This document shows positions 50,844 through 58,977 of a DNA stretch of 64,000 nucleotides, one piece after another; position 1 is the stretch's first letter; each line of letters opens with the position of its first letter. The notes beneath the pieces were generated by a model. The model was not told the origin of the DNA. It searched no databases and was given only the letters and a program-made list of their open reading frames with translations. Source of the stretch: Variovorax beijingensis (GTDB lineage: Bacteria; Pseudomonadota; Gammaproteobacteria; Burkholderiales; Burkholderiaceae_C); assembly GCF_003951285.1 (NCBI RefSeq), contig NZ_RXFQ01000018.1, positions 1-64,000 of the forward strand. The letters are read 5' to 3'. The position numbers and the translations under genes are program-made.

Positions 50844-52465
50844 TTGGCAGCCAGCTTCGAAGCCTCCGCATCGTTGGCCGGGCCGGTGTAGCGCGGATAT
50901 TGCGGGTACTGGCACAGCGGCCGGCTCAGCAGCACCGCGCCTTGCGCATCGCGCTTCTGCGCGAGCAGCGTGGCAGGTGCCTCGCTCCTGGTCACCCACT
51001 GGTCCAGGGCCGTCAGCAGATCCGATGAATCGGCGCCCGGTCCTCCGGCGCAGTGGTTCACGCCCGGCGCGACATAAAAGCGCGTCGATGCGTCCGCGGT
51101 TGCGGCGCCGATGGCGCTTCGCATGTTTCCGTGGTACTCGACGGTCGATCTCGCGCTGAGCGCGGAATCATTCCCGCCGTGCCACAGGATCAGCTTGCCG
51201 CCGCTGTGGATGAACGGGCGGATGTCGGCGTTGGTCGCGTCATTGAGCGCGGCCATGGCATAGAGGGCATTCTGGTTCTGGTCCCAGGGCGTGTAGGCCA
51301 GCGAGTCCGCGGTCCTGTCGCGGGCCAGGTAGTTCTTGACCGTCGTGTCCTGGAACAGGAACTGCAGCGCCGTGGAGACATTGCCGTCGCCCGTGACCCA
51401 GGTCCTCCAGGCGCCGGGATCGTCCTCGTTGCCTGTCAGGTTCCAGCCCGCGTTGCGGAAGGTGGGGCTGCCCGTGAAGGCGGCCTGCGTGGTCCAGGAC
51501 GCGACCACGTCGAGCTGCGCGTCCGACAGGCACGTGTCGCCGGTGTCGGTTCCCCCGGCGCAGCGAAGGACGGCCACGTCGGCGAGCGCCGGCGTGCAGG
51601 CGGCCTGGTTCGACACCACGCCGTCGACAAGCCCGTCGAGCCCATCGCAGGCGTCCCGCACATGCTTGCTCAGGAGGGCCGTCTTCGCGGCGCTGAAGGC
51701 ACCGCCGGGCGCGGCCAGTGCCCTGGAGTTCCGGTTGAACGCGCCCATGAAACCGACCCAGTTGTAGGCAGGGGCGCGCGCGATCACGCCATCGAAGAGG
51801 TTCGGCGAGCGCTGCACCGCCATCAAGGCTTCGCGGCCGCCGTTCGAGCAGCCTTCGAAGTACGACTTGGCCGGCAGGGCCCCATAGGCCGCCGCCAGGG
51901 TCTCGGTCGCCGTCGACATCACGGTGGGCACCGAGAGGCTGCCGAACAGCTGGGCGGCAAAAGTGTCGGTCAACGCGAAGTCCGCGCTCAGGACATTGCC
52001 CTGGTGTCCCGAGTCGCTTGCGACCACGGCGTAGCCCTGGTCCAGTGCCGGCACCGAAGGCGGCGAGATCGCGCCGTTGTAGCCGCCGCCGCCCTGGTAG
52101 TAGAGCTTTCCGTTCCATGCCTCCGGCAGGGAGACCTGGAAGTTGAGCGCCGGCGCGATCGTGCCGGTGACCTTGCAGTGGGCGGGCACGCTGGCGGCCG
52201 CGTCCTGCATGGCGGCCGTGAGCGCAGCGCCCGCCACGGTTTTTCCGTTCAGCTCGCCGCAGGCCTTTTGGGCCGTCACGGCCGGTGCGGGTGGCGGGGT
52301 TTCGGGCTGCGCGGCAGGCGGGACCGGAAGCAGCACAGGGACCGCGCCGTGGTGATCGGAGCCGCCGCCGCAAGCCGCCAGCATCGCTGCGCCGGCAGCA
52401 GCCACGGCAACGGCGTGGAGCTTGGTGCGGGCCCGTGAATCCTTGGAGGAGGAGAAGAAGTGCAT
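50825..52465 (-). CDS. Tannase/feruloyl-esterase-family lipoprotein
   Basis: 546 residues. A lipoprotein signal ends at the lipobox LAAC (Cys32), followed by a Pro-rich linker. The catalytic serine is Ser207 in EGCSNGGREAL; Asp is in ILWHGGNDSALS and His in VNHCAGGPGA. The Cys next to the Ser and the Cys next to the His are the pair that forms the CS-D-HC disulfide of this family. Members split esters of gallic, ferulic or related aromatic acids. It would release aromatic acids on the cell surface or in the periplasm, in keeping with the aromatic genes beside it. Confidence 0.9.
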   Translation of the reverse strand: MHFFSSSKDSRARTKLHAVAVAAAGAAMLAACGGGSDHHGAVPVLLPVPPAAQPETPPPAPAVTAQKACGELNGKTVAGAALTAAMQDAAASVPAHCKVTGTIAPALNFQVSLPEAWNGKLYYQGGGGYNGAISPPSVPALDQGYAVVASDSGHQGNVLSADFALTDTFAAQLFGSLSVPTVMSTATETLAAAYGALPAKSYFEGCSNGGREALMAVQRSPNLFDGVIARAPAYNWVGFMGAFNRNSRALAAPGGAFSAAKTALLSKHVRDACDGLDGLVDGVVSNQAACTPALADVAVLRCAGGTDTGDTCLSDAQLDVVASWTTQAAFTGSPTFRNAGWNLTGNEDDPGAWRTWVTGDGNVSTALQFLFQDTTVKNYLARDRTADSLAYTPWDQNQNALYAMAALNDATNADIRPFIHSGGKLILWHGGNDSALSARSTVEYHGNMRSAIGAATADASTRFYVAPGVNHCAGGPGADSSDLLTALDQWVTRSEAPATLLAQKRDAQGAVLLSRPLCQYPQYPRYTGPANDAEASKLAANYACSS

Positions 52466-52631
52466 GTCTCGATTCCTTTGTCGGTTGTCAGCCTCTGCAC
52501 CGCAACGACATGGAGCGATGCCTGCACGATTCTGAAAGGCGAGACCTCGGGCAACTGTTCCGGGACGGACATTCGGGTCACTGATTTCTAAGGAGAAACC
52601 CTTCGGTTTCCTTCGATGCACGGCAGGCGGG

Positions 52632-53312
52632 TCAGGGATACCTGGCAAGTGCCTGCCGATCCATCACCGTGATGTAGCCGTAGCCCCGCCGGATGAGGCC
52701 GGCGGTTTCCAGTTCGGTCAGCGCGGCGTTGACGCGCTGGCGCGAGATGCCGACGAGCGAACCGATCTCTTCCTGGTTGATCCGCAGCGTGGAGTCGGTG
52801 TTCGGATAGAGCACCGGATGGAAGAGGCTGGAGATCCCCCGCGCCACGCGCGCCGTCGGTTCGAGCAGCCGGTCGAACTTCACCATGGCGATGAACTGCC
52901 CGAGGCGCTCGTTCAGATGGGAGAGCATGAAGTGGTTGAACGGAATGCTTCGATCGAGCAGCCAGGAGAACGTGGCCCTCGGCAGATGCACCGTGACGGT
53001 GGGCCGCGTCGCCATGACCTCGTACCTGCGCTGCTCGGGCTTGAGCAGCGATCCCTCGCCGATCCATCCGCTGGACGCAACCCCGGTGAACATGATCAGG
53101 CGGCCGTCCACCGTGGTGTCCTGCACACGCAGAAAACCTTCCAGCACGCCGATCCAGCTGTCGGCGATCTCGTCGCGCTGGCATACATAGGAGTGCGCTT
53201 CATGGCGGCGAACGTACAGGGCTTCGAACGCCTTCGTTCGCTCGGCCTGCGTCAGCGCGCGCGGCCAGATGCAGCGCTCGAAGAAGGCGTTGAGATCCTT
53301 GAGGGGCAGCAT
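52632..53312 (-). CDS. Crp/Fnr-family transcriptional regulator
   Basis: 226 residues. The N-terminal cyclic-nucleotide-binding-like beta roll (DEIADSWIGVLEGFLRVQDT, FTGVASSGWIGEGSLLKPEQ) lacks the FNR cysteine cluster, so an oxygen-sensing iron-sulfur centre is unlikely. The C-terminal winged helix reads LRINQEEIGSLVGISRQRVN followed by AALTELETAGLI. It is upstream of the tannase gene on the same strand, with a 166-bp gap, and divergent from a LysR gene. Its ligand is unknown. Confidence 0.88.
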   Translation of the reverse strand: MLPLKDLNAFFERCIWPRALTQAERTKAFEALYVRRHEAHSYVCQRDEIADSWIGVLEGFLRVQDTTVDGRLIMFTGVASSGWIGEGSLLKPEQRRYEVMATRPTVTVHLPRATFSWLLDRSIPFNHFMLSHLNERLGQFIAMVKFDRLLEPTARVARGISSLFHPVLYPNTDSTLRINQEEIGSLVGISRQRVNAALTELETAGLIRRGYGYITVMDRQALARYP

Positions 53313-53506
53313 GCGTCAGCGCCGTAATGGGTTGGAGGCCTCGGCGCGGGCGAAGAACAAACCGGATCGAGCGCGCATGGCGAATTTCCTTGGGCTGGCG
53401 AATCCTATGGCACAGGGGCTTGTGGAGTTTGTAGCGCGGACGACATTTGCGTTCCTGCATCGTCGGGACAAACCCTGGGGCGGGCAGGCAAAGGCAGAAT
53501 GCCGAG

Positions 53507-54478
53507 ATGCAGCCCAGCAAAGCCACGAACATCCAGCTCGACATTGCCTCGGACCTGCAAAAGTGGCGCGCCTTCCTCGCCATTGCCGAACTGGGAAGCC
53601 TGACGCGCGCCGCGCTGTTCCTGGACAGCAGCCAGTCGCTGCTGAGCCGCCACCTCAACGCCCTGGAACGCGAATGCAACGCGCGCCTGTTCAATCGCAC
53701 GGGCCGCGGCGTGCAGCTGTCGGAGGTGGGCCAGCGGCTCTTTCCGCATGTCAAGGCGCTGCTCTCGGATGCCGAGCAGCTCCAGCTGGAGATTCGCGGC
53801 GAGGCGCGCGAGCCGGCCGGCCGCGTCACCATCGGCTCGCTGCCTTCGGTCACCAATCCGATCGTCGGCAAGCTGTTCAATCGGCTGCAGGCGCGCCATC
53901 CCGGCATCCAGCTCAAGATCCTCGAGGGATCGAGCGGGCAGGTGGAAGAGTGGCTGGCGGACGCGCGGGTGGACATCGCCATCCTCTATCGCTACGGCGC
54001 CGCGCTGCCGGAGCAGGAGCAGGCGCTCGCCACGGTGGACAGCTACCTGGTCGGCGCCGCGGGCGACCGCCTGACCGCCAAGCCGGAGCTGCCCTTCAGC
54101 GCACTCGACGGGCTCCCGTTCATCCTTCCGAGCGCACCCAACGGACTGCGCAGCGCGCTCGACGCGCTTGCCCGCCAGCAGCACATCGCCCTGTCGCCCG
54201 TGCTCGAAGCCGACTCGCTGCCGCTGATGCGTTCGGTCGTGGCGCAGGAGCGGCTCTACACGGTGCTGCCGCTGCACGCGGTCTGGGCTGAGGTGAAGGA
54301 GGGACGCCTGCAGGCGGCGAAGATCGTCTCGCCCGGCCTGCAGCGCATCGTCTCGATGATCCTCGCGCGCAGCAAGGGGCCCGGCAAGGCGGTCCAGTCC
54401 GTGGCCGCGCAGATCGTGCAGGCGGTGGAAGAAAGCACGCGGCAGGGGCTCTGGCGCCCGGGCGCGGAGAGCGCCTGA
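53507..54478 (+). CDS. LysR-family transcriptional regulator
   Basis: 323 residues. After a short leader the winged helix reads WRAFLAIAELGSLTRAALFL and SSQSLLSRHLNALERECNAR, then LFNRTGRGVQLSEVGQRLF. The effector domain shows GRVTIGSLPSVTNPIVGKLF. It has the same subgroup look as the LysR protein at 30681 (RTGRGV, G.IVVG/G.VTIG) and also precedes a nucleophile-less hydrolase, CMD and amidohydrolase set. The ATG at 53507 was preferred to one at 53447 because the extra leader is not LysR-like. Confidence 0.9.
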   Translation: MQPSKATNIQLDIASDLQKWRAFLAIAELGSLTRAALFLDSSQSLLSRHLNALERECNARLFNRTGRGVQLSEVGQRLFPHVKALLSDAEQLQLEIRGEAREPAGRVTIGSLPSVTNPIVGKLFNRLQARHPGIQLKILEGSSGQVEEWLADARVDIAILYRYGAALPEQEQALATVDSYLVGAAGDRLTAKPELPFSALDGLPFILPSAPNGLRSALDALARQQHIALSPVLEADSLPLMRSVVAQERLYTVLPLHAVWAEVKEGRLQAAKIVSPGLQRIVSMILARSKGPGKAVQSVAAQIVQAVEESTRQGLWRPGAESA

Positions 54479-54626
54479 AGAACCACCGGCCGTGCGCTGG
54501 CGTGCATACCAGCCTTCCTTGCCGGGGCATAGGTCGCACGCGCATCCTGGCCTACCCTCCATGCACAGGCCGCGCCGCAGCCCCGCGTGGAGGGCTGGAG
54601 GCGAGCGGCCGAGGAGACCACAGGCC

Positions 54627-55508
54627 ATGCCATTTGATCTGCCCGCATCGTGCCGGCGCCGCACCGCCCTGGGCGCGCTGGCCGGCGCCTTCGCAGTGGG
54701 CGCCTGCGCGCCTTTCGCACCGGCGCCCACCGCGCGCCGGCGCGTGCTGCTGAGCGAAGGCGCCGTCCGCATCGATGTCATCGTCGAGGGCCAGGGGCCT
54801 GCCCTGGTGCTGCTGCCGTCCTCGCAGCGCGATTCGGAAGATTTCGACGACCTTGCCGAACGCCTGGCCGCCTTCGGCTTCAGGGTGCTGCGTCCGCAGC
54901 CACGCGGCATGGGCGCATCGGCCGGGCCGATGAACGATCTCACGTTGCATGTGCTTGCCGGCGACGTCGCGACGACGGTGCGGCAACTCGGCGGCGGCCG
55001 CGCCGTGCTGGTCGGCCACGCCTATGGCCACTTCGTGGCGCGGGTCGCGGACCTCGACCATCCGGGCCTCGTGCGCGGCGTGGTTGTCGCGGCCGGCGCG
55101 GCGCGTACCTTCCCGCCCGGCGTGCCCCGGTCGCTCGCGGTCGCCAGCGATCCGGCCCAGGCGCGCGACACGCGGCTGCGCGGCCTGCGCGAAGGCTTCT
55201 TCGCGCCCGGCAACGACCCCACGCCCTGGCTCGAGGGCTGGCATCCGGCCTTGCGCGAGGTCTACAGCCGCGCCGGCCGCACGCCGGCCAAGGAGGTATG
55301 GTGGCCGGTGAGCAACGCGCCGATCCTCGATCTGCAAGGCGCCGAGGACCCGTGGCGCCCGCCGGCCACGCGCAACGAACTCAAGGACGTGCTGGGCGAC
55401 AAGGTGCAGGTGAAGATCGTGCCGCGCGCCAGCCATGCACTGATCCCCGAACAGCCGGCGGCGGTGGCCCAGGCGATTGCCGACTGGATCGGCACGCTGC
55501 CGCCCTGA
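54627..55508 (+). CDS. Alpha/beta-hydrolase-fold lipoprotein lacking the nucleophile
   Basis: 293 residues. The N-terminus CRRRTALGALAGAFAVGAC is a lipoprotein signal (lipobox VGAC, Cys27), perhaps exported by Tat because of the arginines, so unlike its paralogue it is exported. The core has LVLLPSSQRDSEDFDDLAER, LRPQPRGMGASAGP and RASHALIPEQPAAV. The nucleophile elbow reads GHAYGH, so residue 132 is Ala in place of Ser. GAGGAG lies upstream. It starts a three-gene unit with a CMD-family protein and an amidohydrolase and resembles the protein at 31644 along its whole length. Confidence 0.85.
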   Translation: MPFDLPASCRRRTALGALAGAFAVGACAPFAPAPTARRRVLLSEGAVRIDVIVEGQGPALVLLPSSQRDSEDFDDLAERLAAFGFRVLRPQPRGMGASAGPMNDLTLHVLAGDVATTVRQLGGGRAVLVGHAYGHFVARVADLDHPGLVRGVVVAAGAARTFPPGVPRSLAVASDPAQARDTRLRGLREGFFAPGNDPTPWLEGWHPALREVYSRAGRTPAKEVWWPVSNAPILDLQGAEDPWRPPATRNELKDVLGDKVQVKIVPRASHALIPEQPAAVAQAIADWIGTLPP

Positions 55509-55533
55509 ACCGTACCCCTTCAAGGAAGCACCC

Positions 55534-56109
55534 ATGCCACGCATACCTCTTTTTCCGACCGACACCATGAGCCCCGAGCAGCGCGCGGTCCACGACAGGA
55601 TCGTCTCCGGCCCGCGCGGCAGGATCCAGGGCCCGCTGCGGGCCGCGCTGCACAACCCGGAGCTGGCCGACAAGTGGCAGGCGCTCGGCGCGCTGCTGCG
55701 CTACGGCACAAGCCTGCCGCCGCGGCTGTCGGAGATCGCGATCCTGGTCACCGGACGCGCCTGCAACTCGCCCTTCGAGTGGTATGCGCACCGCGCGGAG
55801 GCCGAGAAGGCGGGCATCGAGCAGCCCGTCATCGAAGCCATCCTGGCCGGCAGCGAGCCGCCCGGCCTGTCGGCGGACGATGCCGCCGTCTACCGCTACG
55901 CCGTCGAACTCAACCGCCACAACTCGGTCTCGGATGCCACGTACAACATGGCACTGGTGCGCCTTGGCGCGCGCACCGTGGTGGAGCTGACGGCGCTGGT
56001 CGGCTACTACACCATGGTCGCGATGACGCTCAACTGCCACGAGATTCCGCTGCCCGAAGGCGTGGTGCCGGCCTTTGCCCTGCCGCAGCACGCGGCGCTT
56101 GCCGAATGA
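55534..56109 (+). CDS. Carboxymuconolactone decarboxylase-family protein (second copy)
   Basis: 191 residues, helical. RGRIQGPLRAALHNPELADK, RLSEIAILVTGRACNSPFEW, YAHRAEAEKAGIEQPVIEAI and ELTALVGYYTMVAMTLNCHE show the CMD fold; the Cys in RACNS has no CxxC partner. Such proteins decarboxylate muconolactones or act in related steps. AAGGAAG precedes the ATG, and the gene overlaps the amidohydrolase gene (ATGA). Partner genes are the same as those of the CMD protein at 27446. Confidence 0.87.
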   Translation: MPRIPLFPTDTMSPEQRAVHDRIVSGPRGRIQGPLRAALHNPELADKWQALGALLRYGTSLPPRLSEIAILVTGRACNSPFEWYAHRAEAEKAGIEQPVIEAILAGSEPPGLSADDAAVYRYAVELNRHNSVSDATYNMALVRLGARTVVELTALVGYYTMVAMTLNCHEIPLPEGVVPAFALPQHAALAE

Positions 56110-56930
56110 ACGCCGCGCCGCACGCACCGGCCGGATGGGACTGCCACGCCCACCTGTTCGGCCCCTACCACCGCTTTCCGCTGGCGCCCGAGCGCAGCTA
56201 CACCCCGCCCGAGGCCGTGGCGCCGCAGTACCTGGCGCTGCTGGCCCGCCTCGGCCTGGGCCACGGCGTGCTGGTGCATCCGAGCGCCTATGGCGAAGAC
56301 CACTCGCTGCTGCTGCATGCGCTGGCGGCCCACGCCAACCTGCGTGGCGTGGTCGTCGTGCAGCCGGGCAGCCGATTGGCGCTGAGCGGCCTGCACGGCA
56401 AGGGCGTGCGCGGCGCGCGCTTCAGCCACCGCAGCGGCGCCGGCAGCAACTTTGCGGGCAGCGCTTCCTTCGACGACCTGCGCGCGCTGGCCCCGGCCCT
56501 GGCCGATGCCGGCCTGCACGCCGAGCTGTGGACCGACGTCCAGGCCCTGCCCGGCATCGCCGCCGAACTGAAGGCGCTGCCGGTGCCGGTCGTGATCGAC
56601 CACATGGGCGGCTTCGACGTGGCAGCCGGCGTCGACGCGCCCGGCTTTCGCGTGCTGCTCGAACTGCTGGCCTCGGGCCGCACATGGGTCAAGCTGTGCG
56701 CCTACCGCAATCTGCTGGATGCGCCCGACTGGCAGGCCGGCCGTGCGTTCCAGCAGAAGATGATCGAGGCCAACCCCGAGCGCCTCGTGTGGGGCAGCGA
56801 CTGGCCGCATCTGCGCGTGGCGCCGAGCCCGGACACGGCCGCGCTGCTCGCGATGTTCAAGGACTGGGCCGGCAACGACGAAGTCGTCCGGCAGGTGCTG
56901 GAGGCCAATCCGGCGGTGCTCTACCGCTGA
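56106..56930 (+). CDS. Amidohydrolase-2 family lactonase-like protein (second copy)
   Basis: 274 residues. The first metal-type motif is DCHAHLFGP (His14, His16); later VVIDHMGGFD, TWVKLCAYRNLLD and LVWGSDWPHLRV give the other conserved His and the Asp. It belongs with LigI-type lactonases, as does the protein at 29771, but it is clearly diverged. The start overlaps the CMD gene. A lactone of a ring-cleavage acid is the expected substrate. Confidence 0.87.
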   Translation: MNAAPHAPAGWDCHAHLFGPYHRFPLAPERSYTPPEAVAPQYLALLARLGLGHGVLVHPSAYGEDHSLLLHALAAHANLRGVVVVQPGSRLALSGLHGKGVRGARFSHRSGAGSNFAGSASFDDLRALAPALADAGLHAELWTDVQALPGIAAELKALPVPVVIDHMGGFDVAAGVDAPGFRVLLELLASGRTWVKLCAYRNLLDAPDWQAGRAFQQKMIEANPERLVWGSDWPHLRVAPSPDTAALLAMFKDWAGNDEVVRQVLEANPAVLYR

Positions 56931-56935
56931 GGTGC

Positions 56936-57553
56936 TCAGCCTTCCGCCGGCTCGGTCGCGGCGAAGGAGGGCCGCGCGCGCAGCGTCTCGAACCAGCTCG
57001 CAAGCGCCGGCGCCGAGCTGCGCCATCCGAGCGCATCGAAACGGTAGTCGAGATAGCCGAGCGCGCAGCCGAGCGCCAGCTGGCCGATCGAGAACGGCGC
57101 CTCGCGCAAGGCAGCCGCTTCATGGTCGAGCATCTGCAGCGAGGCGCGGGTCTTGAGCTCGAACGCATCGAGCAGCGCCTGCAGCGGCACCTCGCGTTCG
57201 CGCTCGTTGCGCCACAGGATCAGCGCGTCGAGCAGCCCGTCGCCGAAAGCGTGCCAGCGCAGCGCCTGCCAGCGCGCCTCGCCCTGCGGCGGGAACAGCG
57301 ATCCGCCGGCCAGCTCGTTCAGGTATTCGCAGATCACGGCCGAATCGAACAGCGCCGAGCCATCCTCGCGCACCAGGGTCGGGATCTTCGACAGCGGGTT
57401 GTCCGCCATGAGGGCCGGATTGGGCGTGCGCATCGCAGCGACCGAGCGCACCAGCTCGAGCCGGGACAGCAGGCCGAGCTCGTGGGCGCAGATCATCACC
57501 TTGCGCACATAGGGCGACTTGGGCGACCAGTGCAGCTTCATCGCGGCGGCCAT
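56936..57553 (-). CDS. Glutathione S-transferase
   Basis: 205 residues. Thioredoxin-like N-terminal domain with LHWSPKSPYVRKVMICAHEL and NPLSKIPTLVREDGSALFDS followed by AVICEYLNEL, then an all-helical C-terminal domain (FSIGQLALGCALGYLDYRFD). The SPYVRKV segment has no Cys at the usual Ser/Cys position, and Ser12 is the probable glutathione-activating residue. The start shares a base with the stop of the CoA-transferase gene, so it is the second gene of that unit. It could conjugate or isomerise a pathway intermediate. Confidence 0.9.
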   Translation of the reverse strand: MAAAMKLHWSPKSPYVRKVMICAHELGLLSRLELVRSVAAMRTPNPALMADNPLSKIPTLVREDGSALFDSAVICEYLNELAGGSLFPPQGEARWQALRWHAFGDGLLDALILWRNEREREVPLQALLDAFELKTRASLQMLDHEAAALREAPFSIGQLALGCALGYLDYRFDALGWRSSAPALASWFETLRARPSFAATEPAEG

Positions 57554-58782
57554 CAGATCGCTCCGGCCTCGCGCAGCGCGTGGATGCCGGCCGCGCTGTA
57601 GCCCAGTTCGGACAGGATGTCGTCGCTGTGCTGGCCCAGCAGCGGCGGTGCGGCCTGCGTTTGCAGCGCAGCCTCCGCAAAGCGCATCGGGCTCGCCACC
57701 TGCGGTGCGTCGACGCCGCTCGGATGAGGCACATGGCGCAGCATCCCGCGCGCCTTGACCTGGGGCTCCTCGAACACATCGGCGACCGTGTTGATCGGAC
57801 CGCAGGGCACGCCGGCCTTGTCGAGCGCGGCAATCAGCTGCCCGCGCTCCCAGGTTGCAAAAACATCGCGCAGCATCGCGGACAGCTCACCGATGTTGCG
57901 GACCCGCTGGGCGTTGGTCGCAAAGCGCTCGTCCGCGGCCCAGTCGCCTCGCCCGAACACTTCGCAGAGCCGGGCGAACTGGGCGTCGTTGCCGACCACG
58001 AGGATCACGTCGCCGTCGGCGCAGCCATACACGTCCTGCGGCTGGATGTTCGGATGCGCGTTGCCGTTGCGCTGCGGCACCCGGCCCGACACCAGGTAGT
58101 TCATCGCCTGGTTGGAAAGCGTCGCCACCTGCACGTCGAGCATCGCGATGTCGATGGCGTCGCCCACGCCGGTTTCATTGCGGCGCGCGAGGGCGGCAAG
58201 CACGGCGACCGCGGTGTACATGCCGGTCATCAGGTCGACGATCGGGATGCCGACCTTCTGCGGCCCGCCGCCGGGGCGGCCGTCCTTCTCGCCGGTGACG
58301 CTCATCAGGCCTCCCATTGCCTGGATCAGGAAGTCGTAGGCGGGCTGGTCGCGCCGGGGGCCCGTCTGGCCGAAGCCCGTGACCGAGCAGTAGATGAGGC
58401 GCGGGTTGATCCTGCGCAGCGAGGCCTCGTCCAGGCCATGGCGCGCCAGCGTGCCGGCCTTGTAGTTCTCGAGCACGATGTCGGCCCGCATGGCGAGTTC
58501 CTTGATGATCTTCTGGCCCTCCGGCTTGTCCAGGCTCACGGTGATCGAGCGCTTGCCGCGGTTGACGGCCAGATAGTAGCCCGCCTCCTTCGTATCCTTG
58601 CCTTCGGCATCCTTCAGGAACGGAGGTCCCCAGGTTCGCGTGTCGTCGCCCGTGCCGGGCCGCTCGACCTTGATCACTTCTGCGCCCAGGTCGGCGAGGA
58701 TCTGGCTGGCCCAGGGTGCGGCGAGGATGCGGCTGAGGTCCAGCACCTTGACGTGCGACAGCGGCCCCTTGGTCGTGCTCAT
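57553..58782 (-). CDS. CaiB/BaiF (class III) CoA-transferase
   Basis: 409 residues. LSHVKVLDLSRILAAPWASQ, ADLGAEVIKVERPGTGDDTR, NRGKRSITVSLDKPEGQKII and the catalytic Asp region VGIPIVDLMTGMYTAVAVLA are the family pattern. It moves CoA from a donor thioester to an organic acid. AAGGAGA precedes the start at 58782. It is divergent from a Bug receptor gene and near acyl-CoA dehydrogenase and hydratase genes: a CoA-dependent degradation route for an acid brought in by that receptor. Confidence 0.92.
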   Translation of the reverse strand: MSTTKGPLSHVKVLDLSRILAAPWASQILADLGAEVIKVERPGTGDDTRTWGPPFLKDAEGKDTKEAGYYLAVNRGKRSITVSLDKPEGQKIIKELAMRADIVLENYKAGTLARHGLDEASLRRINPRLIYCSVTGFGQTGPRRDQPAYDFLIQAMGGLMSVTGEKDGRPGGGPQKVGIPIVDLMTGMYTAVAVLAALARRNETGVGDAIDIAMLDVQVATLSNQAMNYLVSGRVPQRNGNAHPNIQPQDVYGCADGDVILVVGNDAQFARLCEVFGRGDWAADERFATNAQRVRNIGELSAMLRDVFATWERGQLIAALDKAGVPCGPINTVADVFEEPQVKARGMLRHVPHPSGVDAPQVASPMRFAEAALQTQAAPPLLGQHSDDILSELGYSAAGIHALREAGAI

Positions 58783-58885
58783 TCGGATTCTCCTTGTGTT
58801 GGATGAATTCTGGAATCCGGTCCGGCCGCGGGCTAGAGGCGGGCCCGCAAGGCTGTGATGCGCGGCGGCGCATAACGGCCGGCAT

Positions 58886-58902
58886 CGCATAGCAGCTATG
58901 CG
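58886..58902. promoter_or_regulatory. CAGCTAT-type promoter element, perfect palindrome (3)
   Basis: CGCATAGC, one base, GCTATGCG: an 8-1-8 palindrome between the divergent CoA-transferase and Bug genes (104 and 75 bases from their starts). It shares CAGCTATGC with the elements at 30654 and 31582 (reverse). Confidence 0.6.
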
Positions 58903-58977
58903 CCCGGGCGCGGTGGCACGGCCCGGTGCCATGCCTAAAGTCCGGGCACGACATTCGAAGACACCGGAGACATCGAC

